Shown: positions 16,066 to 23,430, counted from the stretch's first letter. The stretch: DNA of 64,000 bases from Neobacillus sp. WH10 (GCF_030123405.1 NZ_CP126110.1:2976001-3040000), one strand, 5' to 3'. Made by a program: numbers and translations. The notes: generated by a model from the letters alone, not told the origin.

Positions 16066-16560
16066 TTAATAGAATTTCTTTCTTTCCTGGTCAATTATGG
16101 ATGCGTAAATATCATGTTCTAGATCTGTGGAGTTTGAAACTTGACTTGCAATAATATTTTTATTACCTTTCCACTTTTTGATTACGAAAAATAAAAGAAT
16201 AGAAATGATAAGAATTAACAGAAATGGAGTAATCCAAAGAGTAAGATTAAATCCCTTTTCAGGAGGAGCATTTAATGCATGCACTCCTTGCGCGTTTAAA
16301 TAGTAATCAAGAATTTCCTTTTTTGACATGCCCTTTATAAAAAACATGTCAGCCACTTCTTCATAATACAACTGTTTAACATCACAATTTGCAAGATCAT
16401 CGTTGCTATGACCTTCCATATAAAGCATGTCCACTGTTGCTTTAAATTCTGGATTTGTATAATCAAAATTTTTTGACGATCCCTTTTCCTCTGCAAAGAC
16501 TTGCATAGAAAATGAAGATAAAAGAATTAGAAAATAAAACAATGCTACAATCCGCCTCAT
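16066..16560 (-). CDS. CcmH/NrfF-like membrane protein lacking CxxC
   Basis: 164 residues. A cleavable signal (about 1-23, VFAEE) is followed by a helical domain in which MFFIKGMSKKEILDYYLNAQGVHALNAPPEKGF and LWITPF match the second half of CcmH/NrfF. One membrane helix lies at about 113-132 with a cytoplasmic tail. Real CcmH has LRCxxCQ; here only one Cys is present (NCDVKQLYYEEV). The usual heme-lyase thiol chemistry is therefore unlikely. A 16-bp CstR-type operator lies at 16604-16619 upstream. GGAGGTG precedes the start. Confidence 0.65.
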   Translation of the reverse strand: MRRIVALFYFLILLSSFSMQVFAEEKGSSKNFDYTNPEFKATVDMLYMEGHSNDDLANCDVKQLYYEEVADMFFIKGMSKKEILDYYLNAQGVHALNAPPEKGFNLTLWITPFLLILIISILLFFVIKKWKGNKNIIASQVSNSTDLEHDIYASIIDQERKKFY

Positions 16561-16603
16561 AAATGAGCACCTCCATTTAAAAGTTATCGTTCACATTTTA
16601 CTC

Positions 16604-16619
16604 ATACCCCTACTAGTAT
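16604..16619. promoter_or_regulatory. CstR-type operator 1
   Basis: ATACCCCTACTAGTAT. It has the same 16-bp spacing as the other sites, with one off-consensus base in the right arm. It faces the CcmH-like gene. Confidence 0.6.
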
Positions 16620-16746
16620 AAAATAGATATCTTGTTTATTTAATTTAATAAATGACTATTTAATGACAAAATATACTAGTTAAATACGAATAATAGTTTT
16701 TCGAATAATAGTTTGATAATTATTCATATTTCTTAATTAAAAAGTA

Positions 16747-16762
16747 ATACCATAATGGGTAT
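16747..16762. promoter_or_regulatory. CstR-type operator 2
   Basis: ATACCATAATGGGTAT, 40 bp upstream of the UGA-containing thioredoxin-like gene and overlapping a TATAAT-like box at 16758-16763. Confidence 0.75.
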
Positions 16763-16802
16763 AATGATTGTGAACTTAAAATTAAAGGAGGTAATCTGCC
16801 AA

Positions 16803-17309
16803 ATGCAAAAAAGGAAATATCTTACGATCATTCTTTCCCTGATGTTATTTACCATCATCGTGACGGGATGTTCTCCTGATGAGAATGCAAAAGCTCTTAA
16901 GGATGATAAAGGGAACATAGTAGCCTTGGACAATAAAGAAAAACCAACTTTACTTTTTCTTTTCACAGGGAATAGTTGAGACTACTGTAAATCACAGCTG
17001 GTCGAGCTGCAGAAAAATAAAGAGTTATTTACTGACTTTCCTGGAGATATTTACGCGCTTAGTGCGGATTCCGTAGAGCATCATAAAGAATTAAAAGCGG
17101 AGCTGGGTCTGGATTATCCAATATTATCTGATAAATACCTAGAAATGATTGAAAAAGCTGATTTAAAGGATCCAAGTGGGCCTAAATCACTAAGAGGATT
17201 TGTAATCCTTGATAAAAAAGGAAACATCATTGAATCACGTCAATTAGATCCATTTGGAGATGAAGCAGCTAACATTATTTCATATGCTGCTGAAAAACTG
17301 CAACAATAA
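16803..17309 (+). CDS. Thioredoxin-like lipoprotein with in-frame UGA, candidate selenoprotein (UxxC)
   Basis: 168 codons from the ATG at 16803 (AAAGGAGG upstream) to TAA at 17307, with one in-frame TGA at 16977-16979 (codon 59). Lipobox VTGC ends at residue 23. The context is LFLFTGNS-U-DYCKSQL, so the UGA stands where the first Cys of a thioredoxin-fold CxxC motif would be, giving UxxC. Reading continues without another stop through GDIYALSADS, GLDYPILSDKYLE and GFVILDKKGNIIESRQL, as in AhpC/TSA-like redoxins. A hairpin with apical GGUC begins 15 nt after the UGA. The alternative is a single Cys-to-stop mutation, but the SECIS and the adjacent HesB-like case argue against it. Confidence 0.82.
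16977..17009 (+). promoter_or_regulatory. UGA codon and candidate bacterial SECIS (thioredoxin-like)
   Basis: UGA 16977-16979, then stem CAGCU 16995-16999 / AGCUG 17005-17009 with loop GGUCG 17000-17004. The loop starts 20 nt after the UGA, in the range reported for bacterial SECIS, and GGUC is the apical sequence of the E. coli fdhF element. Confidence 0.7.
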
Positions 17310-17312
17310 AAT

Positions 17313-17358
17313 AAGGTGAGAAGCCCTCCCCGCAAAATGGATGGGGACTTCTCACCTT
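17313..17358 (+). terminator. Terminator after the thioredoxin-like selenoprotein
   Basis: AAGGTGAGAAG.CC..CCCC paired with GGGG.CTTCTCACCTT, then TTTAAT. It starts 3 bp after the TAA at 17309. A terminator directly after the full-length stop supports the reading through UGA. Confidence 0.85.
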
Positions 17359-17452
17359 TTAATATAAAAGTTATAACTTTACTCATTTAATTTCATAAAT
17401 TTAAAGTGATATTCATAGGTGTGAAAAAAGTGCTAAATAGCCCTCTTTAATA

Positions 17453-17740
17453 TTAAACCCGAAGGACTGTAAATTGTCCGCCTCCGAATATTGACTTTGT
17501 ATAATCAATTTTTACATTATTAAAATAAACTTGATCACGTTCATTAACTAAAAACTGAATTCCGTCTAGTTCAACAATTTCATCAGTATCTAAAGCCGAC
17601 TCCTCCAGAGTCAGGCGAAGCTGTGGCCCCCCTCAGCCAATTCCCATTGATAAGCGGATCAGCGGCTTTTTGCCCTCATTGATTACATCTTGAACTTCAT
17701 TTGTAATTTTAGTAATTGCTGCATGTGTTACTTTCACCAT
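17453..17740 (-). CDS. HesB-like protein with in-frame UGA, candidate selenoprotein
   Basis: 96 codons from ATG 17738-17740 (GGAGGG upstream) to TAA 17453-17455, with TGA at 17633-17635 (codon 36) in MGIG-U-GGPQLRLTLEES. HesB/IscA-type scaffold proteins carry Cys in this GCGG/GCSG position, and HesB-like proteins are a reported bacterial selenoprotein family. The remainder (IQFLVNERDQVYFNNVKIDY) fits the family; the usual C-terminal CxC is absent. A hairpin with a bulged U and GG in the loop follows the UGA. The gene would be unreadable without Sec insertion. Confidence 0.87.
17595..17635 (-). promoter_or_regulatory. UGA codon and candidate bacterial SECIS (HesB-like)
   Basis: UGA at 17635-17633. 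The stem GCC-U-GACUC (17616-17608) pairs with GAGUC-GGC (17602-17595), leaving a single bulged U and loop UGGAG (17607-17603). The apical loop begins 25 nt after the UGA. A bulged U and a G in the first loop positions are features of the E. coli SECIS. Confidence 0.8.
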
Positions 17741-17766
17741 TTTTTTATCCCTCCATAATATAATTA

Positions 17767-18144
17767 CTATCTCTTTGCAGTTAATAACCAAGCACTCATG
17801 CCGGCTTTGACATTTGTCTCTTTTGGAAATCCAAATTTTTTTAACTTCCTACTGGCCTAATGGCTTCTCATTTCACTATGACAAATCACAATTTCTTCTT
17901 TTTCTTTGGAAATTTCTTTCTCTGCTTTTTGAGAAAGTTGATGAAGCGGATTATTTTTAAAACCCTTTATATGATTTCCTTTATATTCTCCAGGTGTACC
18001 TACATCAACAAATTGTTTATTTTTGTCATTTAAATCTCATTTCTAATTTGTTGATGCAATATTGATAGCACATTAAGTCGTCAAGAATCGCTTGATTATA
18101 AAGAAAAGAAATAGTGCAATGATAAGATAATTTAAATATTGCAT
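17767..18144 (-). pseudogene. Membrane-anchored rhodanese, decayed
   Basis: One frame of 126 codons from ATG 18142-18144 to TAG 17767 reads as MQYLNYLIIALFLFFIIKRF (membrane anchor), then NDKNKQFVDVGTPGEYKG, IVICHSEMRSH and NVKAGMSAW, clearly a rhodanese domain. It contains four internal stops (TAA, TAG, TGA, TAG) and no frameshift, and the conserved VDVR is VDVG. The stops are mixed, so Sec decoding does not explain them. A CstR-type operator at 18165-18180 remains upstream. Confidence 0.85.
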
Positions 18145-18164
18145 TGTAAAACGCCTAAGTTTAT

Positions 18165-18180
18165 ATACCCTAATAGGTAT
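18165..18180. promoter_or_regulatory. CstR-type operator 3
   Basis: ATACCCTAATAGGTAT, 21 bp upstream of the rhodanese pseudogene start. Confidence 0.75.
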
Positions 18181-18233
18181 TATAAAGAATAAAAAAATAT
18201 ACCCATTTTCATGAAATAGCATTTCAACATATT

Positions 18234-18497
18234 TTATCGGCTTTTTACAAGCAGATTCACTGCATCTTTAATTAATTCTTCCATGTTTTGTTCACCATCG
18301 TTATTCGATTTTTGAACACATTCCACTAAATTTGAGCTTACTACCACTCCAATGGTACGATCAATAGCATTTCTTGCAGCAGATAACTGGATGATGACTT
18401 CTTTACAGTCCTTCTTTTCTTCCATCATTTTTAAAATTCCCCTTAGTTGTCCTTCAATACGTTTCACCCTATTTTTCATTTGAGTATTATAATCCAT
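18234..18497 (-). CDS. cstR: CstR-type persulfide-sensing repressor (CsoR family)
   Basis: 87 residues from ATG 18495-18497 (AGGGGTTGG upstream). The longer frame to 18596 would cover its own operator. RVKRIEGQLRGILKMM is the CsoR-family helix 1. Cys31 and Cys60 are present, and position 56 is Asn instead of the His that ligates Cu in CsoR, which is the CstR pattern (persulfide/polysulfide sensing by Cys31 and Cys60). Autoregulation is suggested by the operator at 18558-18573, and the regulon by five more sites nearby. Confidence 0.88.
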   Translation of the reverse strand: MDYNTQMKNRVKRIEGQLRGILKMMEEKKDCKEVIIQLSAARNAIDRTIGVVVSSNLVECVQKSNNDGEQNMEELIKDAVNLLVKSR

Positions 18498-18557
18498 GTT
18501 TCCAACCCCTATATCATTGGTTTTGATAAAAGGAATAGCATTGACAAGAATAATATT

Positions 18558-18573
18558 ATACCCATATAGGTAT
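18558..18573. promoter_or_regulatory. CstR-type operator 4 (autoregulatory)
   Basis: ATACCCATATAGGTAT, 60 bp upstream of cstR, overlapping TATAAT-like bases on both strands. Confidence 0.8.
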
Positions 18574-18627
18574 AATGTCAACTTTATTCTCTTCATGATT
18601 TATTAATTAAACTTACTGTTTTCAAAA

Positions 18628-18668
18628 GAAATAAAATGAGCATCAATGTTCGAAGCTCATTTTATTTC
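18628..18668 (-). terminator. Terminator of the 42-residue ORF
   Basis: Perfect 14-bp stem GAAATAAAATGAGC (18628-18641) / GCTCATTTTATTTC (18655-18668), 10 bp beyond the small ORF. Confidence 0.8.
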
Positions 18669-18677
18669 AAGACTTCT

Positions 18678-18806
18678 CTAAATATATGATTTTTCTATAA
18701 CTCTTTCCGGTTCCCTAAGTTTTTTTGTTTTAATATTAACATTTTTGCTTTTATTGCTTCCGTATACAGAGGTATAAGTTTTCCAGCTGGTTACTTTCCT
18801 TGTCAA
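18678..18806 (-). CDS. 42-residue basic small protein in the CstR regulon
   Basis: TTG start at 18804-18806 preceded by TTGAGGGAAG, and stop TAG at 18678. The sequence LTRKVTSWKTYTSVYGSNK then SKNVNIKTKKLREPERVIEK is Lys/Arg-rich with no signal or membrane segment. It is the only thing between a perfect 16-bp operator (18847-18862) and a strong terminator (18628-18668), so this unit is very probably transcribed. No family recognised; a noncoding regulator is the alternative. Confidence 0.55.
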   Translation of the reverse strand: MTRKVTSWKTYTSVYGSNKSKNVNIKTKKLREPERVIEKSYI

Positions 18807-18846
18807 AATTCTTCCCTCAAAACTAATATAACCTAAAGGGACTTAT

Positions 18847-18862
18847 ATACCTATATAGGTAT
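18847..18862. promoter_or_regulatory. CstR-type operator 5 (perfect palindrome)
   Basis: ATACCTATATAGGTAT, a perfect 16-bp dyad 40 bp upstream of the 42-residue ORF. Confidence 0.82.
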
Positions 18863-18937
18863 TATATTCAATAAAAATTATTGTAAAGCATCTTATTTAT
18901 ACACGTTCTTTAAGTGCAATTTTCAAATTTTTAGATC

Positions 18938-19306
18938 TTATTGTTCAATTTCATATGGCCAGGCATTCATTCCCTCAGTCAAGTTATAAATTTTCTTAAA
19001 ACCTTTACTTGTTAAAATTTCACTAGCTTTGACGGAACGGTTGCCGCTGCGGCAGACCACTAAATAGAGGTCATTCTTTTTTAATTCACTTAATCTTCCT
19101 TCTAATTCTTGGACAGGAATCAACGTTGCATCAGGAATATGCCCCGCTTGAAATTCTTCTGGCGTTCTTACATCTAACACGACAACTTCTTTGTTGTCTA
19201 TTAATTTTTTTGCATCATCTGAAGATACATTTCGATATCCTTCATTTCCACATGCAGTAAGAACTAAGACTAAAAATAGGGTTAAAAAGGGCAATAATTT
19301 TTTCAA
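18938..19306 (-). CDS. Rhodanese-domain lipoprotein
   Basis: 122 residues from TTG 19304-19306, chosen because AAAGGTGG lies 7 bp upstream; an in-frame start at 19327 precedes that site. The lipobox LTAC (about residues 16-19) makes it surface-anchored. The rhodanese domain has VVVLDVRTPEEFQAGHIPDA and active-site loop VVCRSGNRS (Cys near 85), then NLTEGMNAW. It would transfer sulfane sulfur outside the membrane. A CstR-like half-conserved operator is at 19338-19353. It may compensate for the lost rhodanese at 17767. Confidence 0.9.
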   Translation of the reverse strand: MKKLLPFLTLFLVLVLTACGNEGYRNVSSDDAKKLIDNKEVVVLDVRTPEEFQAGHIPDATLIPVQELEGRLSELKKNDLYLVVCRSGNRSVKASEILTSKGFKKIYNLTEGMNAWPYEIEQ

Positions 19307-19337
19307 TGTAAAACCACCTTTAGACAAATTCCCTTGA

Positions 19338-19353
19338 TTACTCCAGGGGGTAT
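19338..19353. promoter_or_regulatory. CstR-type operator 6 (weak left arm)
   Basis: TTACTCCAGGGGGTAT, with a conserved right arm and degenerate left arm, upstream of the rhodanese lipoprotein. Confidence 0.5.
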
Positions 19354-19576
19354 AATTCCATTATATAAAATTAAAATTTATCCTCAATCCATTTTTCGTC
19401 ATTTATTTGAATGTTTTTTGAACAAAATTAATGAAGAATTTTTGTTCATTCTAAAGATATATCCATTTTGAAACAAATGCATTTTTTCAAATTATAAAAA
19501 GTATTATTTCAATTTATATTAAAGTAATTAAATATTACCATGTGATTTTAACACTGACCGTGAGTCGAACAAGGTA

Positions 19577-19655
19577 AAGGCGATGCCTTTTTAAAGCATC
19601 GCCCCCTGTTCAATATGTTTACATAAAAATAAATAGATCGCCTTATGACGATCTA
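19577..19655. other. Two hairpins in a gene-free stretch (19354-19717)
   Basis: GGCGATGC/GCATCGCC (19577-19604), flanked by GAACA...TGTTC, and AGATCG/CGATCT (about 19635-19655). The first resembles an R-element centre without its ends. No gene seen in the stretch. Confidence 0.45.
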
Positions 19656-19717
19656 CGTTTAGTATCACTAAGATTATTTTTGCGGAACATAGGGACAGGT
19701 TTACTGCCCCATTTTAA

Positions 19718-19852
19718 TTACTTATTTTTAGTTCTTTGGGCTCTTATTGCAATTTTTTCAAGGCCACTATTTTCTCCCGCAATTTCTGCATCTGCTTTTG
19801 TTGGTAGAGCATTTTTATTATTCTTAAATTGGTTATTCTGACTTTTAGCCAT
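19718..19852 (-). CDS. 44-residue Asn/Lys-rich protein, possibly spore-associated
   Basis: From ATG 19850-19852 with AAGGGTGGTG upstream. MAKSQNNQFKNNKNALPTKADAEIAGENSG is followed by a basic end. Low complexity, size and composition resemble small acid-soluble spore proteins, but no specific SASP signature is recognised. Downstream are hairpins and no partner gene. Confidence 0.5.
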   Translation of the reverse strand: MAKSQNNQFKNNKNALPTKADAEIAGENSGLEKIAIRAQRTKNK

Positions 19853-20016
19853 TTTTTCACCACCCTTATAGTTTGATTTAGTTATCCCTTCAAGGATGCC
19901 GACTATTATATATACACCATATAAAGATATCGGAGTAGCTTTTTTCATATTTTTTTCGTTAACGGCATCCACATTTTAGTTTGCTTTCTTTTTTTATATG
20001 CTATGCTATTTGGTTT

Positions 20017-20110
20017 TCTTCTTAAACTGACCCGTTACTAGAAAAAGAAAAATGCCACCAAAAGTGGCACCGATTTATTCAACTCTTGCACCCGTTTGTT
20101 GAAGAAGAAA
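20017..20110 (-). repeat. R element 7
   Basis: TCTTCTTAAACTGACCCGTTAC, centre ATGCCAC/GTGGCAC, then TTCAACTCTTGCACCCG and TTTGTTGAAGAAG. Both ends and the central stem are complete, so this is one of the best full-length copies. Confidence 0.75.
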
Positions 20111-20215
20111 GAATCTAAAAACTTGAAGTACCCCATGAAATTGCCTTTTTTCTTAACCGGATACCAATAAATGTTGATACAATAAAAATAATCCACATAA
20201 TTATGATATAATAAA

Positions 20216-20258
20216 AAAAATGTCTAATCCCATATGTACCAAGGGTTTAGACATTTTT
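20216..20258. terminator. Bidirectional terminator
   Basis: AAAAATGTCTAA/TTAGACATTTTT hairpin. No gene is visible immediately next to it (20111-20694 is otherwise gene-free). Confidence 0.65.
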
Positions 20259-20350
20259 ATAACCAAGTTTATTAAAGCGTTAATTTGTATTATACGAATA
20301 GTTTCCCTCTTCTACTATCCGCTTACATCCATTGATCAAATCTCTCTTTG

Positions 20351-20540
20351 ACGAGTGACACAAAAGTACTAAATAAAATGACACAAAATTTTTGAAACAT
20401 ATTTTAAAACGAATTGTAAATAATGCCTTGTTTCATCAAAATAAACATAATTATGTTTTTACGAGATTATAAGGAGTTTTGTGTCAGTCTACGAGGTATT
20501 CAGTAGTTTTGTGTCATTCTTTTTGACACAAAACTACTGA
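20351..20540. repeat. Five copies of TTTTGTGTCA with a 19-bp perfect hairpin
   Basis: The motif TGACACAAAA / TTTTGTGTCA occurs at about 20354, 20375, 20474, 20505 and 20522, in both orientations. The last two form ATTCAGTAGTTTTGTGTCA (20496-20514) / complement (20522-20540) with a 7-nt loop. The motif also occurs at 12961. Clustered, inverted binding-site-like repeats suggest a transposon end or protein-binding array; no transposase is near. Confidence 0.6.
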
Positions 20541-20694
20541 ATTTTTTATATACAATGCCATAAATCAGACTCGGTATTTTAGAGGTGATTTAGTCAAAAT
20601 AGGTTTTTCCATTTTCAGAAACAAGAAAATTAAAGAGTCGGTCAACTAAATAAATAGCTTTCTGTCTATTTTTAAGTGTAACTTTACATTTATC

Positions 20695-22314
20695 CTATTC
20701 TCTCCGTTTTTCATGCATGAACTTCATCCATTTTTTCTGTTTATAACTACAAATAAAATACACAACAAAAGTGACGACTGTTACTCCAACTGAGAGTATC
20801 CAAATGAGTGATTGAGATGTATAGATACCTGCTGCTATTCCTGTAAATCCAAGTAGTGTTAATTGAAATAACTGCTTTTTAGTATTTTCATAAATCATAA
20901 ATTGAAATTGTCTTCTTTGTTCGATTTCCTTTATATGTTCTATTTTTTGTGGTGCATTTAAAAATTCTGTAACAGAATGAATAATCTTAAAGACAGGTTG
21001 GGATTGAATCCATTGCCAAACAAATGACCATTTATTTCCTTGTTTACTTAACCACTCCATGAAAACTGGTTTTCCTAAGTCCAAGAGTTCCCACTCTGGA
21101 GCCAAATTGCGGATATTCCCTTCCATTGTTACGATAGAACGGGCTAAAAAGACAAATCTTGTTGGAACTTGAATGGGTAGGGCTCGAATCATATCATTCA
21201 TTTCCAATTTTAATGCAATCAAGTCAATTTCTTTTAATTGGGCGGGTTGGAATAACATGTATTCAGCTAACAGCCGTTCAATCGTTCTTGATTCGGCTTC
21301 AGGGAGCAAAAATCCTAAATGAGACAAGCAATCAACGGCTTTAGCATAATTTTTTGAAAGAAAGCTTTCGATTAACCCTTGAATATATGCTCCATCCTTT
21401 TTGGTGATTTCCCCTATCATTCCGAAATCAAGTAATATGATTTTTCCTTCCTTTGATATAAGAACGTTCCCTGGATGCGGGTCTGCATGGAACGTACCAG
21501 GCTCAATCCATTGGGGAAGAAACACTTTGATAAGCCTTTGAGCCAGCTCCTGCCGACTCACTGCTAACTGATCTAATGCGTCCATATCTGTTAGCCGTAT
21601 TCCTTCTAACCACTCCATCACCAGTACATTTGACGTACTAAGTTCAGAATACACAGAAGGAATTTGTACGATATCCATATCCCTAAATCGATTTCTAAAA
21701 AATAGTATGGTATTTAGTTCTTTTGAATAGTCAAGTTCTCGTTCAATCACTTGTTTTAGTTCGTTAAATAAGACTTTAAAATTAATAAACCCTTTTGGAA
21801 TAGGAACTACGTAATCTGCAAACCAAATAATGATACTTAAAATACGAAAATCCGTTTGTACAATCGAATCAATATTAGGACGCTTTACTTTAATTGCAAC
21901 CTCTGTTCCATCTTGTAGCACACCTTTATATACTTCACCAATAGATGCGGAAGCAATTGCCGTTTTTTCAATAGACAGAAAGTGCTGATGAAGAGACTTT
22001 CCCCATTCGGTTTCAAGAATTTCCTGAATCTCACTCCAGTTAGAAGGAGGAACTTTATCTGTAAGATCTTCGATTTGACGTATAAATGCATTAGGCAACA
22101 AATCGGCACGAGTGCTCAGAATCTGTCCGATTTTGATTAGCAAACCTTCTAATTCAAACAGTGTTTTTCGAAACCGCTCACCTATTTCCTCCCAAAGTTT
22201 TTCCCACTCAGCTTTAGGTTTCCTTCGAATTTTATACCAATAAATTTGAAGGAAGATGACAAAGAACATAGAAAGCACCTTTGACATTCGAACTAGCTTA
22301 TTTCTTGTTTTCAT
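20695..22314 (-). CDS. ABC1/AarF (UbiB) family atypical kinase
   Basis: 539 residues from ATG 22312-22314 (GAGAGG upstream). LEGLLIKIGQILSTRADLLP is the family KxGQ motif. The nucleotide lobe has ASASIGEVYKGVLQDGTEVAIKVKRPN, and catalytic HADPHPGNVLI and ILLDFGMIG are intact. Two C-terminal membrane helices (about 482-525) anchor it. UbiB-like proteins support isoprenoid-quinone synthesis or handling. It lies between R elements 7 and 8, is longer than typical cassette cargo, and may be resident. Confidence 0.9.
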   Translation of the reverse strand: MKTRNKLVRMSKVLSMFFVIFLQIYWYKIRRKPKAEWEKLWEEIGERFRKTLFELEGLLIKIGQILSTRADLLPNAFIRQIEDLTDKVPPSNWSEIQEILETEWGKSLHQHFLSIEKTAIASASIGEVYKGVLQDGTEVAIKVKRPNIDSIVQTDFRILSIIIWFADYVVPIPKGFINFKVLFNELKQVIERELDYSKELNTILFFRNRFRDMDIVQIPSVYSELSTSNVLVMEWLEGIRLTDMDALDQLAVSRQELAQRLIKVFLPQWIEPGTFHADPHPGNVLISKEGKIILLDFGMIGEITKKDGAYIQGLIESFLSKNYAKAVDCLSHLGFLLPEAESRTIERLLAEYMLFQPAQLKEIDLIALKLEMNDMIRALPIQVPTRFVFLARSIVTMEGNIRNLAPEWELLDLGKPVFMEWLSKQGNKWSFVWQWIQSQPVFKIIHSVTEFLNAPQKIEHIKEIEQRRQFQFMIYENTKKQLFQLTLLGFTGIAAGIYTSQSLIWILSVGVTVVTFVVYFICSYKQKKWMKFMHEKRRE

Positions 22315-22400
22315 TATCAATCCTCTCATTTCTTTTCAATAATGGGGTCAGCCCCTCTTATTGTTGGTAAATTCTGATAATTTCAGCTAACCACATTTTT

Positions 22401-22455
22401 TTCTTTCATTAAACTAGGCCCATTACAAAAAGGACACCTTTTGGTGCTAATTATC
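22401..22455 (-). repeat. R-like element 8 (degenerate)
   Basis: TTTCTTTCATTAAACTAGGCCC and centre AAAAGGACACCTTTTGG. The right end is not clear. Confidence 0.35.
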
Positions 22456-22615
22456 AAAGTTTTATCAGATATACCTACTGCAAATTTAATCAAAGCGAGC
22501 CTTCGAATCTTTAACAAGGATACCGCTGTATTTAAAGCAACAATCTTAATTTATTTGCATAATTCTAATTATGTGTGGGTAGATATTTAGTACAGCAGAA
22601 TTAGCCCCTTTGAAA

Positions 22616-22641
22616 AAGGCCCTTCTATAAATGACGGGCCT
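22616..22641. terminator. Hairpin AAGGCCC/GGGCCTT
   Basis: A 7-bp G/C-rich stem followed by ATTTATAT, between R-like elements 8 and 9. No gene seen in 22315-22769. Confidence 0.5.
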
Positions 22642-22680
22642 TATTTATATACTTTTGATTTCAGTCTGATAATAATTACC

Positions 22681-22722
22681 TCATTGTTGAAGTAATGCAC
22701 CCCGTTACTTTAAGTGCTAATT
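22681..22722 (-). repeat. R element 9 (right-end type)
   Basis: TTGTTGAAGTAATGCACCCCG, then TTACTTTAAGTGC and TTTTCACAA. It contains an unoccupied version of the IS1111 target joint. Confidence 0.55.
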
Positions 22723-22769
22723 TTCACAAACTTTATCCATCCACTCTCATAAGTCCCTATTCAAAATAT

Positions 22770-23250
22770 TCAGTTAAAGAATGCGTAAACTCCAATTACT
22801 TCAAATATAATTATTAAAATTAAGATTGATAAACAACCAAAAGTAACTAATTTATCAGGTAATGAATCTTCGGATTCTTATAGCAATTTTTCTTTCACTT
22901 TATTTTTTATAGGGGAAATTCCCCTGTCTAATTCCAGTCTTTTTAAAATTTCAATATCGCCTTTTTACTTTAGGTTTCTAGTAATTCTATTAGGGTCATT
23001 TCCCATAGATTTTTCAAACTCATTACACGCTTTTACCATCTCTGATGTTTTGTTTTCTTCTAAATACCAGTATCGACCAGCCATTGAATGATATTTTAAT
23101 TCAAAATAAATGACTCCTAATTTTTTTTGGAGTTCTTATTCATTAGGATAGGTTGATATTAACCCGTGTAGTGTAGCCTATCCCTCGCTTTCCCTAAATC
23201 ATTTTTATTAATGTCTTCTTCTATTTTTTTAGCGTCTTTACAGGTATCTT
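22770..23250 (-). pseudogene. DUF6584-like protein, decayed
   Basis: In pieces the minus strand reads KIEEDINKNDLGKARDRLH, ISTYPNE, KKLGVIYFELKYHSMAGRYW, NKTSEMVKACNEFEKSMGND, KGDIEILKRLELDRGISP and a C-terminal membrane helix LVTFGCLSILILIIIF. This matches the DUF6584 family of Bacillus. There are several TAA codons and a frameshift near 23180. It sits between R elements 9 and 10 as a dead cassette-like unit. Confidence 0.7.
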
Positions 23251-23318
23251 TTCTATAAAAAACACCTCATTTATCTTTATTCTACAACATCTTTATTTCT
23301 CGATAGTTCATATTAATT

Positions 23319-23409
23319 CCTTCTTTGACTAAACTGCCCTTTACTTCAATAAGAAAAAAGGACCGCAGCATTTACGATCCTTCTTAAAATCTTGCACCCG
23401 TTCGTAAGT
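23319..23409 (-). repeat. R element 10
   Basis: CCTTCTTTGACTAAACTGCC, centre GGACCGCAGC...GATCC, then CTTAAAATCTTGCACCCG and TTCGTAAGTGAG. The centre pairs GGA with TCC. Confidence 0.7.
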
Positions 23410-23430
23410 GAGTTGGTTCACACCCCCATT

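Noticed and set aside
17767..18144. TGA in the rhodanese frame as selenocysteine
   Set aside because: The same frame contains TAA and TAG stops, and the active-site Cys codon is intact elsewhere.
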